Positions 61,857 through 64,000 of a stretch of 64,000 bases of DNA are shown piece after piece. The notes beneath the pieces are model-generated. The model was not told the DNA's origin, searched no databases, and saw nothing but the letters and a program-made list of their open reading frames with translations. The stretch covers positions 1-64,000 of the forward strand of contig DAOTVB010000260.1 of the NCBI GenBank assembly GCA_034436755.1. The letters run 5' to 3'. Numbering within the stretch: the stretch's first letter is position 1; the number at the start of each line of letters is the position of its first letter. Source of the stretch: CAKZQX01 sp034436755. Its GTDB lineage: Bacteria; Chloroflexota; Chloroflexia; Chloroflexales; Chloroflexaceae. The position numbers and the translations under genes were made by a program.

Positions 61857-62285
61857 ATGAATAGCTCACAGATGCGCGAACAGGCGCTGGACCCACGTCG
61901 ATTAATCCTGCGCTGGCTGATCAGTACCCTGGCAATCTTTGCGGCAGTGTGGCTGGTACCCGGCATCGAGTTTTCCGGCCCAGGATGGGAACTCGGCATT
62001 GTGGCAGTCGTTTTTGGGTTGCTCAATGCGCTCATCCGTCCACTCCTGGTTATTCTCACCTGTCCCTTGATCCTGCTGACCCTGGGGCTGTTCGGACTGG
62101 TCATCAATGCCCTGCTACTGGCGCTGGCCTCGGAACTGGCGCGTGGACTGGGCATCAAGTTTTATGTCTATGATTTTTGGGCCGCCTTCTGGGGCGGACT
62201 GGTCATCTCCCTGGTCAGCCTGATCCTGAGTTACCTGGCCGGTGAGCAGCGCGTCCAGATCCATGTGCAGCGGGGCAATGAATAA
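61857..62285 (+). CDS. Phage-holin-4-like membrane protein
   Basis: A 142-residue protein with four membrane helices and the family stretches LVPGIEFSGPGWELGIVAVVFGLLNALIRPLL, TLGLFGLVINALLLALAS and FWAAFWGGLVISLVSLILS. Such proteins (Pfam phage_holin_4_2) are common chromosomal genes and are not evidence of a prophage. Function is unknown. An AGGAGAAG site precedes the ATG. Confidence 0.9.
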   Translation: MNSSQMREQALDPRRLILRWLISTLAIFAAVWLVPGIEFSGPGWELGIVAVVFGLLNALIRPLLVILTCPLILLTLGLFGLVINALLLALASELARGLGIKFYVYDFWAAFWGGLVISLVSLILSYLAGEQRVQIHVQRGNE

Positions 62286-62392
62286 ATTAACGGTTAGGGG
62301 TTAACGGTTAGGGGTTAACCTCTAAACCCTAACGGTTAACCCCTAACCTAACGATCTGAAAGCTAACCCGTAACCCCTAACCCCTAACCTTT
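62286..62392. repeat. Telomere-like short repeats (ggttaac, taacccc)
   Basis: About 105 bases built almost entirely of taacggtt, ggggttaac, accctaac and taacccctaacc words, first in one orientation then the other. It separates the holin-like gene from the end of the acyl-CoA ligase gene and may form hairpins. Confidence 0.78.
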
Positions 62393-64000
62393 ATACCCGC
62401 GCCGGTTGTTGTTGAGATGGGCTTGATGCACCGGATGGGGTTGCGGTAGCATCGCCGGCGGCCCGCCGTTCCAGTTCTTCCTCAACCAGGATACGCCGCA
62501 ACACCTTGCCCACCGCCGTTTTGGGTAGTTCCTCCCGAAACTCGATCTCGCGGGGTACCTTGTAGGGGGCCAGATGCAGCTTACAAAACTCGCGGATCTC
62601 TTCCACGGTTGGTTGGGGACCGGAGCGGGGCACGATATAGGCTTTGACCGTATCATCGCCCCGGGTGGGATGCGGAATCCCGGCGACAACCGCCTCCTGG
62701 ACCTTTGGATGCATAAAGAGCACTTCTTCGACATCCCGGGGCAGCACCTTAAACCCGCTGGCGATAATCATATCCTTGCGCCGATCCACGACATAAAAGA
62801 AGCCGTCTGCGTCGATTTTGCAAATGTCGCCGGTACGCAGCCAGCCGTCCTCCGTCAGGGTAACAGCCGTATCATCGGGCGCATTCCAGTAGCCCGTCAT
62901 AATCTGCGGTCCGCGCACACACAACTCACCCCGCTGGTCCGTGTTCAGCGGCAAGTCTGCCCCGGTGTCCAGATCAATCAGTTTGGCATCGACATCCGAA
63001 ATCGGGAGGCCAATACTGCCGGCCTTGCGTGTGCCGTTGATCGGATTACAGTGCGTCACGGGGGCGGCTTCCGTCAGGCCATACCCCTCAACCAGCCGCC
63101 CGCCGGTTAACTGCCCAAACTTCTCCTGGACATCCATCGGCAACGGAGCCGAGCCACTCATACAGGAACGCACACTCGTCAGGTCATACTTCTGCACATT
63201 GGGATGATTGACAATCGCAATATACATTGCCGGCACGCCGGGGAAGTAGGTGCAGCGCTCCTTCTGGAGGATATGCATCACATTATCAATCGGGCGCGGG
63301 TTAGGAATGACCACCGCCTCATTTGCTGTAGCGATCCCCATGAGCATCGCAACAACGCCATACACATGGAAAAAGGGAATAGCTCCCATAATCCGCTCCC
63401 GGCTGTCCTGCAAATCGGCGAGCCAGGTTCTGACCTGCCAGGTATTCGCCATCATATTCCGATGGGTCAGCATCGCGGCCTTGGGTTGGCCGGTAGTGCC
63501 ACCCGTGTATTGGAACAGGGCGACATCCTCGGGTTTCACCTCAATGCGTGGCGGTGTCGGGCTATACTTCTCCAGCAGATGACTGAAATAGAAAATATCA
63601 TGCTCCGGCCGCACCGTCACCCAATCCGAGGAACGGCGCTGGCTCAAGCGCACCAGCAGATTCGCGGGGAAGGGCAGCGTATCAAAAATGTGGGCCACAA
63701 TCACGCGCTTGACTGCCGTGGCCGACTGCACCTCCCGCAGGCGTGGCCAGAACAGGTTCAACAGGACCATCGTTTCCGCGCCACAGTCTTCGAGTTGATA
63801 CTTGAGTTCGCGGCTGGTGTAGGTCGGATTAACATTGACAATAATCGCGCCGAGGCGCAGGGTCGCAAAAAACGTAATCATAAAGTGGGGCGAGTTGGGC
63901 AACATCACCGCTACCCGGTCGCCCTTGCGGACGCCAAGTTGGTAGAGCGCCGTCGCACAGCGGTCAACCAGATCATTAAACTGCCGATAGGTCAACTTGC
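62391..64000 (-). CDS. Long-chain acyl-CoA ligase (partial, start beyond the window)
   Basis: The last 536 or so residues of an AMP-binding acyl-CoA synthetase (FadD type), which activates fatty acids with ATP and CoA. Motifs: YTGGTTGQPKAAMLTHRN (P-loop), VEGYGLTEAAPVTHCNP, GELCVRGPQIMTGYW, GWLRTGDICKIDADGFFYVVDRRKDMI (hinge and AMP-binding Asp), and the catalytic Lys in LPKTAVGKVLRR. The C-terminus has an extra Ala/Ser/Pro-rich tail. The true start lies past position 64000. Confidence 0.92.
   Translation of the reverse strand, partial: KLTYRQFNDLVDRCATALYQLGVRKGDRVAVMLPNSPHFMITFFATLRLGAIIVNVNPTYTSRELKYQLEDCGAETMVLLNLFWPRLREVQSATAVKRVIVAHIFDTLPFPANLLVRLSQRRSSDWVTVRPEHDIFYFSHLLEKYSPTPPRIEVKPEDVALFQYTGGTTGQPKAAMLTHRNMMANTWQVRTWLADLQDSRERIMGAIPFFHVYGVVAMLMGIATANEAVVIPNPRPIDNVMHILQKERCTYFPGVPAMYIAIVNHPNVQKYDLTSVRSCMSGSAPLPMDVQEKFGQLTGGRLVEGYGLTEAAPVTHCNPINGTRKAGSIGLPISDVDAKLIDLDTGADLPLNTDQRGELCVRGPQIMTGYWNAPDDTAVTLTEDGWLRTGDICKIDADGFFYVVDRRKDMIIASGFKVLPRDVEEVLFMHPKVQEAVVAGIPHPTRGDDTVKAYIVPRSGPQPTVEEIREFCKLHLAPYKVPREIEFREELPKTAVGKVLRRILVEEELERRAAGDATATPSGASSPSQQQPARV

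Noticed and set aside
61857..62285. Prophage signal from a holin-like protein and a RusA-like gene
   Set aside because: The holin-like family is a common chromosomal membrane protein, the RusA-like gene is 18 kb away, and there are no structural, integrase or lysis genes.
1..64000. tRNA, rRNA or transposase genes
   Set aside because: I looked for cloverleaf ends, conserved rRNA stretches and DDE-type transposase motifs on both strands and saw none. A covariance search would be needed to exclude a tRNA with certainty.

Overview
The window is a GC-rich, gene-dense bacterial chromosome segment (about 60% GC by eye). Its protein families suggest the Chloroflexota, probably class Chloroflexia. 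The hints are a heterodimeric methylmalonyl-CoA mutase with MeaB, an early-cobalt cobalamin pathway with CbiX, a secreted beta-helix protein ending in a hydrophobic LPLVV tail, UrtA-like and STAS regulators, and abundant word-like short tandem repeats between genes. This is a judgement from family style; no rRNA or marker gene is present. I saw no tRNA, rRNA, CRISPR array, transposase or integrase.

Layout. 0.1-2.5 kb: one large secreted protein. 2.8-11.7 kb (minus strand): a cobalamin corrin-ring operon running cbiX, cbiC, cbiD, cbiET, cobI/cbiL, a four-helix-bundle gene, and a 1108-residue CbiF-CbiG-CbiH-SirC fusion. 12.2-16.3 kb (plus): a promoter, cobalamin riboswitch and intrinsic terminator upstream of the cobalt transporter cbiMNQO, then a small zinc-ribbon gene and cobO. 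16.5-22.6 kb (minus): a phosphothreonine-signalling cluster of two PP2C phosphatases, a VWA protein and an FHA protein, all but the VWA protein carrying zinc ribbons. 23-34 kb: an XRE-cupin regulator, AI-2E family permease, HD hydrolase, a second MeaB-like GTPase with a free-standing B12-binding domain, a second VWA protein, a Nudix hydrolase, a secreted protein, a GlcE-GlcD-like fusion and a membrane protein. 34.7-39 kb: two single-domain response regulators and a hybrid-sensor histidine kinase. 39.3-46 kb: mutA, mutB, a low-GC pair of nuclease-like genes (RusA-like and Mrr-like), and meaB. 46.4-52.3 kb: MsrA, a DUF3592-like protein, DUF4058, YbaK, Uma2 and an FGGY kinase. 52.9-64 kb: a frameshifted PAS-STAS gene, a DUF308-like membrane protein, an RRM protein, a DUF2071 protein, an UrtA-like receptor next to a membrane HAMP-STAS protein, a TAP-like hydrolase, a holin-like membrane protein, and an acyl-CoA ligase cut by the window edge.

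The main theme is vitamin B12: cobalt import under riboswitch control, corrin-ring synthesis, adenosylation (CobO), and two sets of B12-dependent acyl-CoA mutase parts with their GTPase chaperones. Missing here are the SUMT methyltransferase, a precorrin-6A reductase and the late amidation and loop-assembly genes.

The most unusual content is non-coding. A family of about 220-275 bp palindromic elements (R1) recurs at least six times, plus remnants. The core hairpin arm differs in sequence from copy to copy but stays base-paired, so the structure is conserved by compensatory change. Two further MITE-like families (R2, R3) and many distinct short tandem word repeats fill the other intergenic gaps. 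Some of those repeats run into coding ends and even encode the linkers of the cobalamin fusion protein.
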